From Aliiroseovarius salicola (GTDB lineage Bacteria; Pseudomonadota; Alphaproteobacteria; Rhodobacterales; Rhodobacteraceae), in the NCBI RefSeq assembly GCF_027891095.1, contig NZ_JAQIIO010000004.1, positions 343,341-407,340 of the forward strand: 64,000 nucleotides of DNA. The letters are read 5' to 3'. The notes under the pieces are model-generated. The model had not been told where the DNA came from, searched no databases, and was given only the letters and a program-made list of their open reading frames with translations. Shown here in pieces: positions 48,752-56,463 of the stretch. Position numbers and translations under genes: made by a program. The stretch's first letter is position 1, and every line of letters begins with the position of its first letter.

Positions 48752-49387
48752 CTATGACAGGCCAAACATTCCGAAATCCTTGAGACCATCAAGAATGAAT
48801 TGCACGGCAAGAGCTGCAAGCAACATACCCAAAACACGGGTTAAAACGTTGATCCCCGTTTCGCGCAAGACCCGTTCCAGAAGATTTGCCGCAAAGAAAA
48901 AGATGATCATGAGCACCAGAACCATGCTCATTGCAACCATGGCCAGAAGCGCACCGCTATAACCGTCGTCCTGGCCTGCCAGCAAGATAATCGTGGCAAT
49001 GGCCCCCGGTCCAGCCATTAGCGGCATCGCAAGCGGGAATACAGATGGGTCGTCTTCAGTCGCAATTGTTTTTTCCGATTGATCCTTACGCCGCTTGGTT
49101 CTCCGCTCAAACAACATGTCGAGTGCGGTCAGGAGCAGTAGGATACCACCGGAGATCCGGAAAGCCGCCATGGAAATCCCGAGAAAACCGAGCACATTGT
49201 CACCAAGGAACGCAAAAAGCGTCAGCAGCCCCCCTGCGACTGCACAGGCACGCAGAGCAACCACACGTCGCTGATGCGTATTCATCCCTTGGGTTAGCGC
49301 CAGAAAAAGTGGTGTCAGGCCGATCGGGTCCATCACCACAAACAGCGTCACAAACGCCGGAATGAAATGTTCAAACTCCATGTTCAA
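48752..49387 (-). CDS. MarC-family membrane protein
   Basis: The 211-residue protein has six membrane helices and the MarC motifs VVMDPIGLTPLFLALTQG near 20 and PLMAGPGAIATIILL near 119. The family's function is unsettled; it was once tied to multiple antibiotic resistance but that was not upheld. The start is at 49387 or at the ATG six bases inside; it overlaps the ABC-F gene by four bases, so both are on one transcript. Confidence 0.9.
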   Translation of the reverse strand: MNMEFEHFIPAFVTLFVVMDPIGLTPLFLALTQGMNTHQRRVVALRACAVAGGLLTLFAFLGDNVLGFLGISMAAFRISGGILLLLTALDMLFERRTKRRKDQSEKTIATEDDPSVFPLAMPLMAGPGAIATIILLAGQDDGYSGALLAMVAMSMVLVLMIIFFFAANLLERVLRETGINVLTRVLGMLLAALAVQFILDGLKDFGMFGLS

Positions 49388-51231
49388 GCCTCTGCTATTT
49401 CAAGCTTTTCCTGAGCGTTTAGCCATAGGGTTTCGGCGCGATCAAGCCCCTCCATCACCTCTGCATACTTCCTTTGCCAAACTTCCATTTCATCCAGACG
49501 ATCGTCTTCATAAAGTGCGGGATCGGCAAGTTTCTGCGCCAGTTTGTCACGCATGTCATTCAGTTTTTCCAGCCGGGCTTCGCACCTACGTACCTCGGAC
49601 CGCATGGCCAGGATGTCATCGCGTGAGGCTTTCTTTTGCGGCTTTTTGTTAGGTTTGTCCTTTTTGGGCGTATCAGAGGAGAGCAGAAGTTTGCGATAAC
49701 TTTCAAGGTCGCCGTCAAACGGGGTAACGCGCCCTTTGCTGACCAGCCACAACCGATCTGCCACCAGAGACAAAAGGTGCATATCGTGGCTGACCAGAAC
49801 CACGGCGCCGGAATAGGCCGTCAGCGCCTCGACCAGCGCCTCGCGGCTTTCGATATCAAGGTGGTTGGTCGGTTCGTCGAGGATCAGCAGATGTGGTGCG
49901 TCCAATGTGGCGAGAAGCAAGGTCAGTCGCGCCTTTTGCCCCCCGGACAGTCGCGCCACCACGGTTTCTGCCTGCTCTGCCCCGAGGCCAAAGCCTGATA
50001 GACGAGAGCGATGCTTGCCTGGCATCTCATCCGGGCGCAAACGGCGCAGGTGATCCAGTGGGGTTTCATCCGGATAAAGCTCGTCCATCTGGTGCTGGGC
50101 AAAATATCCGATCCGCAGTTTCGAGGATTTCACCATCCGCCCCGTTTGCAGCTCTAACCGGTCTGACAGAAGTTTTGATAGTGTGGATTTGCCCTGACCG
50201 TTCTTGCCAAGAAGCGCGATCCGGTCATCCTGATCAATGCGCAGGCTCATCCGGGATAGAACCGTCGTTTCACCATAGCCTGTGGCGGCACCTTCCATGT
50301 TGATGATTGGCGGCGAAAGCTCTTCAGGCTCAGGGAAGCTGAACGCCTTTAGCGCAGCCTCTTGCGGGGTGGTGATCGGCTTCAGTTTCTCGATCATCTT
50401 CAGGCGGGACTGGGCCTGTACCGCCTTGGACGCTTTGTAACGGAAGCGATCCACATAGGATTGCAAATGCGCCTTGCGCGCCGCGATCTTCTTGTTTTCG
50501 CTTTCTGCGGCCGCAATCCGTGCGGAACGGGTTTCGGCGAACGTGTCGTAGGGACCAGAGTAATAGGTGAGCTTACGATCTTCGAGATGCAGGATCCCGC
50601 CAACAGCCCGGTTCAAAAGCCCACGATCGTGGCTGACAATGATCACTGTGTGGGGGTATTTCGCCAGATATTGTTCCAACCACAGGGCACCTTCCAGGTC
50701 GAGATAGTTGGTGGGTTCGTCAAGCAACAACAGATCGGGTTGGGAAAATAGTACCGCCGCCAGGGCCACGCGCATCCGCCAGCCACCTGAAAAGTCCGCA
50801 CAGGGCAGGGCGTGTTGGTTATCGTCAAATCCAAGCCCTTTTAGGATGGATGATGCACGCGCTTCCGCACTCCAGGCATCGATGTCTGCCAGTCGGGTCT
50901 GGATCTCGGCAATTCGCGAGGGATCAGAAGCGGTTTCAGCCTCGATCATCAGAGCGGCACGTTCCGTATCCGCAGCAAGAACCGTATCCAGAAGCGACGT
51001 TTGCGATGCAGGTACTTCTTGGGCAACCCCGCCAATACGCGACCCTCTGGGCACGGAGATCTCACCGGTCTCAAGCGTCAATTCACTGCGGATTAGACGA
51101 AACAGCGTGGTTTTGCCGGTCCCATTGCGACCAACCAATCCAACCTTGTGCCCATCCGGGATCACCGCAGAGGCATGTTCGATCAGTGGACGGCCTTCGA
51201 CGGCGTAAGAGATATCGGAAATCTTCAACAT
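49384..51231 (-). CDS. ABC-F family ATPase
   Basis: The 615-residue soluble protein has two ABC ATPase domains: Walker A GRNGTGKTTLF near 34 and GKNGQGKSTLS near 340; signature segments DFSGGWRMRVALA and RLSGGQKARLTLL; Walker B LLLLDEPTNYLD and LILDEPTNHLD. A charged linker (about 240-285) is the P-site-contacting loop of ABC-F translation factors, and a C-terminal coiled coil lies at about 525-610. It is closest in plan to YheS/Uup. ABC-F proteins act on ribosomes and not in transport. It overlaps marC. Confidence 0.92.
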   Translation of the reverse strand: MLKISDISYAVEGRPLIEHASAVIPDGHKVGLVGRNGTGKTTLFRLIRSELTLETGEISVPRGSRIGGVAQEVPASQTSLLDTVLAADTERAALMIEAETASDPSRIAEIQTRLADIDAWSAEARASSILKGLGFDDNQHALPCADFSGGWRMRVALAAVLFSQPDLLLLDEPTNYLDLEGALWLEQYLAKYPHTVIIVSHDRGLLNRAVGGILHLEDRKLTYYSGPYDTFAETRSARIAAAESENKKIAARKAHLQSYVDRFRYKASKAVQAQSRLKMIEKLKPITTPQEAALKAFSFPEPEELSPPIINMEGAATGYGETTVLSRMSLRIDQDDRIALLGKNGQGKSTLSKLLSDRLELQTGRMVKSSKLRIGYFAQHQMDELYPDETPLDHLRRLRPDEMPGKHRSRLSGFGLGAEQAETVVARLSGGQKARLTLLLATLDAPHLLILDEPTNHLDIESREALVEALTAYSGAVVLVSHDMHLLSLVADRLWLVSKGRVTPFDGDLESYRKLLLSSDTPKKDKPNKKPQKKASRDDILAMRSEVRRCEARLEKLNDMRDKLAQKLADPALYEDDRLDEMEVWQRKYAEVMEGLDRAETLWLNAQEKLEIAEA

Positions 51232-51297
51232 GCGTCGGCAGATAGCAGAGCCGAACGTGCGGCGCCAGACGCATCATGCATGACGCCGCCTGAACAT

Positions 51298-51591
51298 TCA
51301 GTTTAGTATCGCTTCAAGCCCTTCCGCTTCATATGTCTTGAAGCCAACCAGTGGGCTGTCCCCATCATATGAAAATGCGAAGACGTGAAACTCTTCGTGG
51401 TGGATCGACGCCCGACAGAAGGTGTTTTCCTGCGGCAGGGCAGAGGGGCATTGCTCCAGATCCAGATGAGAGACCGAGGCTTCGAATTGTTCATATGTGA
51501 AGGGCATGGGTTTGGGGTCTGCATGTGCGGCGATTGGCACGAACAAAAGGGCGCAGACCATTGGGATGGTGCGTGAGAAAGATTCGTTCAT
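51298..51591 (-). CDS. small secreted protein of unknown function
   Basis: The 97-residue precursor has a signal peptide (cut near AHA-D25), then a 70-residue acidic domain with two cysteines (EQCPSALPQENTFCRAS) that could form a disulfide, and an HHEEFHVFAFSYDGD stretch. I do not recognise a family. The ATG is preceded by TTGGAGAC. It lies beside the ABC-F gene (67-bp gap) and divergent from ndk; its upstream region contains two near-identical 13-bp direct repeats. Confidence 0.72.
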   Translation of the reverse strand: MNESFSRTIPMVCALLFVPIAAHADPKPMPFTYEQFEASVSHLDLEQCPSALPQENTFCRASIHHEEFHVFAFSYDGDSPLVGFKTYEAEGLEAILN

Positions 51592-51626
51592 CGAAGGTCT
51601 CCAATCCGGTTTGACTTAGATTATCT

Positions 51627-51674
51627 TTAGTAAAATACTCAGGAATGAGTCAATATTAACCTTACTAAAATACT
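51627..51674. promoter_or_regulatory. direct-repeat operator candidate between the small secreted protein gene and ndk
   Basis: TTAGTAAAATACT (51627-51639) and TTACTAAAATACT (51662-51674) differ at one position and lie 35 bp apart. A small inverted pair ACTCA-GGAA-TGAGT (51637-51650) sits between them. The region is far more AT-rich than its surroundings. What binds is unknown. Confidence 0.45.
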
Positions 51675-51779
51675 AAACTATATTGAGCGGCACTTCCGGG
51701 CACGATTCACGGCTTTTCAAAAAGACATGCGCGTGTTAGTGGGGCTGCCAAATCGAATCCAGTTAGACAGGAGCCTTTC

Positions 51780-52202
51780 ATGGCCATTCAACGCACTTTC
51801 TCGATCATCAAACCCGATGCCACCAAGCGCAACCTGACCGGTGCGATCAACGCCAAGATCGAAGCCGCTGGCCTGCGTATTGTTGCTCAGAAGCGTATTC
51901 AGATGACGCAAAAGCAAGCCGAAACCTTCTACGGTGTGCACAAAGAGCGCCCCTTCTTCGGTGAGCTGGTTGAGTTCATGATTTCCGAGCCGGTTGTTGT
52001 TCAGGTTCTGGAAGGCGAAGACGCCATCGTTGCCTACCGCACCGTAATGGGCGCCACGAACCCGGCCGACGCTGACGAAGGCACCATCCGTAAAGAGTTC
52101 GCCCAGTCGGTTGGCGAAAACTCGGTACACGGTTCGGACGCTCCGGAAACCGCCGCTGAAGAGATTGCTTACTTCTTCTCGGGTCTGGAACTGGTGGGCT
52201 AA
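51780..52202 (+). CDS. ndk: nucleoside diphosphate kinase
   Basis: The 140-residue enzyme equalises nucleoside triphosphate pools via a phosphohistidine. It starts [17 protein letters not shown] and the active-site His117 lies in [10 protein letters not shown]. Length and sequence are typical. The ATG is preceded by AGGAG. A strong terminator follows. It is a single-gene unit. Confidence 0.97.
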   Translation: MAIQRTFSIIKPDATKRNLTGAINAKIEAAGLRIVAQKRIQMTQKQAETFYGVHKERPFFGELVEFMISEPVVVQVLEGEDAIVAYRTVMGATNPADADEGTIRKEFAQSVGENSVHGSDAPETAAEEIAYFFSGLELVG

Positions 52203-52226
52203 CCCACTTTCAGATTTCTAAGATCC

Positions 52227-52255
52227 AACCCGGCCCTTTTGGGTCGGGTTTTTTT
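52227..52255 (+). terminator. Rho-independent terminator of ndk
   Basis: AACCCGGCCC (52227-52236) pairs with GGGTCGGGTT (52241-52250) with one G-T wobble and is followed by a run of T. Confidence 0.92.
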
Positions 52256-52270
52256 ATGCGCAGACACTAA

Positions 52271-52618
52271 TTAACGTGTGGGTCGAACGCCAATTTCATC
52301 CATGATTTTCTCAAATGCTGCGTCATGGGCAAGGTCGCTCATCACTCCGGCGGCCACGCGTGTCTTGATCTTGTCAAACCGCTTGCGCAACGCCGCTTTT
52401 TCCTTGCCCTGACAGTCGTTCCAAGGGCGCCCCTGCAGCCCCATGACCATCGCGTAATATCCAATGAAATGTGGGGAATGGCCTGCATCGAGCAGGCGAA
52501 AATAGGCTTCATCCGGTCCCAGATTGCGCAACTCATCTGCGCTGTCTATGCCCGCGCGGGCAAAGGCTTCATCCGATGCGGGACCAAGATTGCGTATGCT
52601 GGAAACAGGATCTGCCAT
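52271..52618 (-). CDS. TfoX C-terminal-domain protein
   Basis: The 115-residue protein matches the TfoX/Sxy C-terminal domain: SSIRNLGPASDEAFARAGIDSADELRNLGPDEAYFRL is the helix-hairpin-helix part (about 5-42, in part) and the rest is helical. It lacks the N-terminal TfoX domain. Full-length TfoX regulates natural competence in gammaproteobacteria; stand-alone C-terminal proteins are of unknown role. It is convergent with ndk and follows the small basic gene on the same strand after 36 bp. Confidence 0.85.
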   Translation of the reverse strand: MADPVSSIRNLGPASDEAFARAGIDSADELRNLGPDEAYFRLLDAGHSPHFIGYYAMVMGLQGRPWNDCQGKEKAALRKRFDKIKTRVAAGVMSDLAHDAAFEKIMDEIGVRPTR

Positions 52619-52654
52619 GCAATCACAGTATCGCGTGCGGATCGGGGATGAAAG

Positions 52655-52801
52655 TCAGATGCTGGCCCAGTCTGTGAAGAGAAACGGCTGTTCTTCAGGC
52701 TTATCCTTGCGGGTGTCGCGTTTCTCTGGGGGTTTGGGGTCAGATCTGTGCAGGCGGCGCTCTTTCGGAGCGCTCTGCGGGTTGTTTTTTGCGTCAGTCA
52801 T
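52655..52801 (-). CDS. small basic 48-residue protein of unknown function
   Basis: This short gene reads MTDAKNNPQSAPKERRLH at its start and PFLFTDWASI at its end, with a Pro/Lys/Arg-rich middle. It has 48 residues and no cysteines or membrane segment. Support: an AAGAAGAGG ribosome site about nine bases before the ATG, sensible codon use, and a position 36 bp upstream of the TfoX-C gene on the same strand, filling an otherwise empty stretch. I do not recognise a family. The hydrophobic C-terminal tail after a disordered basic region looks like a short linear binding motif. Confidence 0.6.
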   Translation of the reverse strand: MTDAKNNPQSAPKERRLHRSDPKPPEKRDTRKDKPEEQPFLFTDWASI

Positions 52802-53013
52802 ATCGTGTCGCCTCTTCTTTCCCCCCCCAGGGGTATGGAAGATATCCCAATAGTTAACAGGTTATTGATAAATCAGGGCACAATTTGGGCAGTGCCGGCT
52901 GAGATCAATGTGGCTGTAGCATCGGCGCAACTGTGCTAAACGGTGTCACGCTCGAATCGGCGCCTGTCAAATAGCGTCATATCCTGTAATTGCTCTCTGG
53001 AGGCTGTCTCTTC

Positions 53014-54027
53014 ATGCTGGTTCAGAAAACGGATAACCCATTGAAGTCGCGCCTTGAAATGGCAGCGCGCTTGTCCGTGGCCCCGATGATGGACTGGACG
53101 GATCGCCATTGCCGGTATTTCCATCGGCTGATGAGCCGTGAGGTATTGCTTTATACGGAAATGGTCACGTCTCCGGCGCTTGTGCGCGGTGGGGCGCTGC
53201 ATTTGTTGGAGTATCATGACGCCGAACACCCGGTGGCCTTGCAGCTTGGAGGGTCGGACCCGCAAGAGCTTGCTGCGGCAACACGGCTTTGTGTCGAGCG
53301 CGGATATGATGAGGTGAACCTCAACGTGGGTTGCCCATCAGACAGGGTGCAATCTGGTACGTTTGGGGCGGTGCTGATGCGTGACGCAGCATTGGTCGCG
53401 GACTGTGTCTCTGCAATGAAGGAAGCCTCACAGGATATTGAAATTACAGTAAAATGTCGTATTGGAGTGGATGACCAAATCCCCGAAGAAGTTCTTCCGG
53501 ATTTTCTTGAAAAGATATCTGCAACCGGCGTGAACAGGATCTCCATTCACGCTCGTAAGGCATGGCTGCAAGGTCTCAGCCCCAAAGAGAACCGGGATAT
53601 TCCGCCGCTGGACTATCCGCTTGTGTACCGAATGAAACAGGAATTTCCGGATCTGCACCTGTCCATCAATGGCGGGATTGCGACGCTTGCAGAAGCGGTG
53701 GAGCACCTTGAGCATATGGATGGCGTGATGATCGGGCGAGCGGCCTATCACAATCCGGGTGATATCCTGTTGACCGCAGATCGTGATATTTACGGCGCCA
53801 CCTCAGACCCGAAAACCGGCCATCAGGTTGTGGAAGAGATGTATTCCTATATCGAGCAGCATATTGCGCAGGGCGGGCGTTTGAACGCCATCACGCGCCA
53901 CATGCTGGGCCTGTTTGCAGGACGCCCCGGTGCGCGCCTATGGCGTCGGACCCTATCAGAAGAAGGCCACAAACCCGGTGCGGGGATTGACGTGGTTGAA
54001 AAGGCCCTGTCCTATGTGCCCGAATAG
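53014..54027 (+). CDS. dusA: tRNA-dihydrouridine(20/20a) synthase DusA
   Basis: Start at the ATG at 53014, with GGAGG about ten bases upstream (a TTG eight codons earlier is an alternative). The 337-residue FMN protein reduces uridine in the tRNA D-loop. It has LSVAPMMDWTDRHCRYFHRLM near 20, the catalytic Cys107 in NLNVGCPSDRVQSGTFGAVLM, KCRIGVDD near 145, ISIHARKAWLQGLSPKENR near 176, and SINGGI near 216. The family's A-subclass is clear from the GTFGA and KAWL motifs. Confidence 0.95.
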   Translation: MLVQKTDNPLKSRLEMAARLSVAPMMDWTDRHCRYFHRLMSREVLLYTEMVTSPALVRGGALHLLEYHDAEHPVALQLGGSDPQELAAATRLCVERGYDEVNLNVGCPSDRVQSGTFGAVLMRDAALVADCVSAMKEASQDIEITVKCRIGVDDQIPEEVLPDFLEKISATGVNRISIHARKAWLQGLSPKENRDIPPLDYPLVYRMKQEFPDLHLSINGGIATLAEAVEHLEHMDGVMIGRAAYHNPGDILLTADRDIYGATSDPKTGHQVVEEMYSYIEQHIAQGGRLNAITRHMLGLFAGRPGARLWRRTLSEEGHKPGAGIDVVEKALSYVPE

Positions 54028-54036
54028 GAGCCCTTA

Positions 54037-54855
54037 ATGCCTGACCTGACCTTGCTTGTCCCCATGGCGCTGATGCTTGTGATCATTGGTGGATTTGCCG
54101 GTGTGCTGGCCGGATTGTTGGGTGTGGGCGGTGGGATCGTTCTGGTTCCGGCTTTTTATTATGCTTTCTTTTCATTGGGGTACGCGTCAGATCAGCTCAT
54201 GCAGATCTGTCTGGCGACCTCTTTGGCGACGATCATCGTAACCTCTATTCGGTCGGTCTTGTCGCATCACAAAAAGGGGGCGGTGGAATGGGATATATTG
54301 AAAACCTGGCTGCCCGGCATTGTGGTCGGAGCCGTTATTGGCGTGTTGGTGGCTGCCGAACTTCGGTCGATCATCTTGCAGGCCGTCTTTGGTATATTGG
54401 CGTTGATCATCGGGTTATATCTGGGGCTTGGCCGTTCTGAATGGCGCTTGGCTGAGGAGATGCCCAAAGGTATCAAACGGGTGATCCTGTCTCCTCTGCT
54501 TGGTTTTCTGTCCGTCTTGATGGGCATTGGTGGAGGGAGCTTTGGTGTCCCGACCATGACCCTGCATGGTCGTCCGATCCACAAGGCTGTGGCCACGGCC
54601 GCAGGGTTTGGCGTGATTATCGCTGTGCCCTCGGTGATCGGGTTTCTCTTTGTCCCCGTGACGGTTTCACCGCCCGGAACGATTGGCGCCGTAAATATTC
54701 CTGCGTTTCTCCTGATCATAGCAATGACCATGATTACAACGCCTTACGGGGTGAAGCTCGCCCATGCAATGGATCCAAAACCCTTGAAGCGTGTGTTTTC
54801 CGTATTCCTCATTCTGGTAGCATTAAACATGCTTAGAAAAGCGATTTTCGGGTGA
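54037..54855 (+). CDS. TauE/SafE (TSUP) family exporter
   Basis: The 272-residue protein has about eight membrane helices and the paired TSUP motifs GVLAGLLGVGGGIVLVPAFYY (about 22-42, in part) and GFLSVLMGIGGGSFGVPTMTL (about 157-177, in part). Members move sulfite, sulfoacetate or related organosulfur anions. It starts 9 bp after dusA and overlaps the following dioxygenase-like gene by three bases, which hints at a shared function in handling an organic acid. The substrate is inference. Confidence 0.9.
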   Translation: MPDLTLLVPMALMLVIIGGFAGVLAGLLGVGGGIVLVPAFYYAFFSLGYASDQLMQICLATSLATIIVTSIRSVLSHHKKGAVEWDILKTWLPGIVVGAVIGVLVAAELRSIILQAVFGILALIIGLYLGLGRSEWRLAEEMPKGIKRVILSPLLGFLSVLMGIGGGSFGVPTMTLHGRPIHKAVATAAGFGVIIAVPSVIGFLFVPVTVSPPGTIGAVNIPAFLLIIAMTMITTPYGVKLAHAMDPKPLKRVFSVFLILVALNMLRKAIFG

Positions 54856-55640
54856 AACGCCTGTTTTCTGAAAAAGGCTGGGTGCGGTTTCCAGTTGAGC
54901 AATCAGTGAAAAATTGGGTTCAAAAAGCGCTTCCCTTTGCGCGTGATGCAGCGCGAGATCCGGTGCAGACACGTCAGTGGAAACGTTGCGGTGGCACGTG
55001 GTTCGTCGGGGTGAATGCACTGCCCAATGATGGTGAGGGAGTGCTTAAAGGAGGTGGGCCGCTTACCGGCGCAATTCGTACGTTCATCGAGGCGCATTAT
55101 GGATGGTATCCGCTGGATCAAGGACAGGTTTCAATCACTTATCCGGGCTATCCAAAACAGGATCCCAACGAAAGTGATGCCGCCCACAGTTTTCGCAAAA
55201 ACCGTGACGCGGCCCATCTGGATGGGATCAAACCAGAACTGCCGGGAGGGCAGCGCTGTGTGGGCGAAGCCCATGCCTATGTCATTGGAATACCGTTAAA
55301 TTCTAGTGGGAAAGGGGCAAGCCCTCTGGTGGTTTGGGAGGAATCACATCATATCATGCGCCGTGTTCTGACCGCCGCATTTGACGGGGTGTCGCCCAAT
55401 GAGTTGCAGCGCCATGACATCACGGATGCCTATCGCAATGCGCGTCGTGAGGTCTTTGAAACCTGCCCTCGCGTAGAGGTCTATGCCCAACCCGGCGAAG
55501 CCTATCTTCTGCACCGGTTTGCCCTGCATGGGGTTGCCCCTTGGGCAGAGGGGGCTGAGGCTTTGGAAGAGGGACGGATGATTGCCTATTTCCGGCCAGA
55601 ATTGCCCGGCGGCGTCGCGGAATGGCTGCGCCTGCCATGA
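54852..55640 (+). CDS. predicted Fe(II)/2-oxoglutarate dioxygenase-like protein (phytanoyl-CoA dioxygenase type)
   Basis: GTG start overlapping the TauE/SafE stop. The 262-residue soluble protein has a spaced HxD...H set: His122 and Asp124 in AAHLDGIKP and His226 in HRFALHGVAPW, with Arg242 or Arg248 as candidate 2OG-binding residues in GRMIAYFRPE. This is the facial-triad pattern of Fe(II)/2OG dioxygenases of the phytanoyl-CoA hydroxylase type. I do not recognise a named family member. Coupling to the TSUP exporter suggests action on a sulfonate or other small acid. The Fe site is inferred from motif spacing only. Confidence 0.6.
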   Translation: MKRLFSEKGWVRFPVEQSVKNWVQKALPFARDAARDPVQTRQWKRCGGTWFVGVNALPNDGEGVLKGGGPLTGAIRTFIEAHYGWYPLDQGQVSITYPGYPKQDPNESDAAHSFRKNRDAAHLDGIKPELPGGQRCVGEAHAYVIGIPLNSSGKGASPLVVWEESHHIMRRVLTAAFDGVSPNELQRHDITDAYRNARREVFETCPRVEVYAQPGEAYLLHRFALHGVAPWAEGAEALEEGRMIAYFRPELPGGVAEWLRLP

Positions 55641-55732
55641 GGGAAAAACTTGTAAGTTTTTAAACACCTGAACTGCGATTCTTTAAACTTCCAAAGGTCA
55701 AATCAGCCAAACCTTAAACTTTTAAAGCGCCC
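55641..55732. other. AT-rich convergent intergenic region with repeated TTTAAAC
   Basis: It contains the perfect inverted repeat AAAAACTT-GT-AAGTTTTT (55644-55661), a weak bidirectional terminator, followed by TTAAACTT at 55683-55690 and 55714-55721. No gene is visible. Confidence 0.6.
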
Positions 55733-56227
55733 TCATTCCTGTTTGGCACCATCACGCAGGAAGGCCGTGACCGTCTCATCCCGGAGGGCGCGTTTCGTGA
55801 CGCCATCCTGTTCCAGGGTCACAATCAAACTCTCGGACCCACACATCAACTCACCCTCAACATAGACGCCGTATTCCATCATAAATGAGGACCGGCGGAA
55901 GGAGTTGCAGCGGGTCACGGTCACATAATTGTCACCCTGATGCATCGGCTTGAAATAGCGGGCGTAATTCGTCGCCAGCACCACCTGAGGATCCCCCTCC
56001 GAATAGGTCGAGACATGGTAGTGGCCGAAAAACGGAATGCGCAGGGATTCAAACCAACGGAAATAGGCGACGTTGTTGACATGGTTCAACGGGTCAAGTT
56101 CATGAAACCTAACGCGGTCAGCCATGCCGAAATGCCAACCTTCTGGCACGCCGAGGGAATGCATCTGCTCTGCCGTCAGGGGGGTGACCAGTGGGATGTG
56201 GGCGAAGGGGTCGGTGGCCTCAGACAT
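55733..56227 (-). CDS. acyl-CoA thioesterase, hotdog fold
   Basis: Start at the ATG ending at 56227 (MSEATDPFAHIP); the open frame extends through the tRNA gene but cannot be coding there. The 164-residue protein is a 4-hydroxybenzoyl-CoA thioesterase-type hotdog enzyme, with RVRFHELDPLNHVNNVAYFRWFESLR (about 40-65, in part) carrying the usual D/N-H-x-N near the substrate site. The usual D in DxMGHVNN is kept as DPLNHVNN. It hydrolyses a cytosolic acyl-CoA of unknown type. Confidence 0.87.
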   Translation of the reverse strand: MSEATDPFAHIPLVTPLTAEQMHSLGVPEGWHFGMADRVRFHELDPLNHVNNVAYFRWFESLRIPFFGHYHVSTYSEGDPQVVLATNYARYFKPMHQGDNYVTVTRCNSFRRSSFMMEYGVYVEGELMCGSESLIVTLEQDGVTKRALRDETVTAFLRDGAKQE

Positions 56228-56291
56228 GATTTTCTCAACAAATATTGAACTACCCGGTCGCCGGGCGTCTTCTTCAACTTTGCGGGAAGGT

Positions 56292-56365
56292 TGGAGCGGG
56301 TAGCGGGAATCGAACCCGCACCTTAAGCTTGGGAAGCTCGCATGATACCATTTCACCATACCCGC
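56292..56365 (-). tRNA. tRNA-Gly (anticodon CCC)
   Basis: The 74-nt gene has the acceptor pairing GCGGGTA with TACCCGC, a D-stem GTGA/TCAT, an anticodon loop TTCCCAA giving CCC (reads GGG), a T-arm with GGTTCGATTCC, and an encoded CCA end. It lies between the thioesterase and the corrinoid activator genes on the same strand. One weak pair (C-A) occurs at the top of the anticodon stem. Confidence 0.95.
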
Positions 56366-56436
56366 GCTCGCGCTCTGAGGTATGCCAAGGGGCGGCGGGC
56401 GTCAAGGTGGAAACCCTGACACCCAAAGGTTTTTCT

Positions 56437-56463
56437 TATCCGCGACGACCTATCCGCGACGAC
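56437..56463. repeat. 13-bp direct duplication over the 3' end of the activator gene
   Basis: TATCCGCGACGAC occurs at 56437-56449 and 56451-56463. The second copy overlaps the stop codon and final Arg codons of the corrinoid activator gene; the first lies just after it. Confidence 0.75.

Noticed and set aside
56228..56359. N-terminal extension of the thioesterase
   Set aside because: The open frame runs through the tRNA-Gly gene; the conserved protein starts at 56227.
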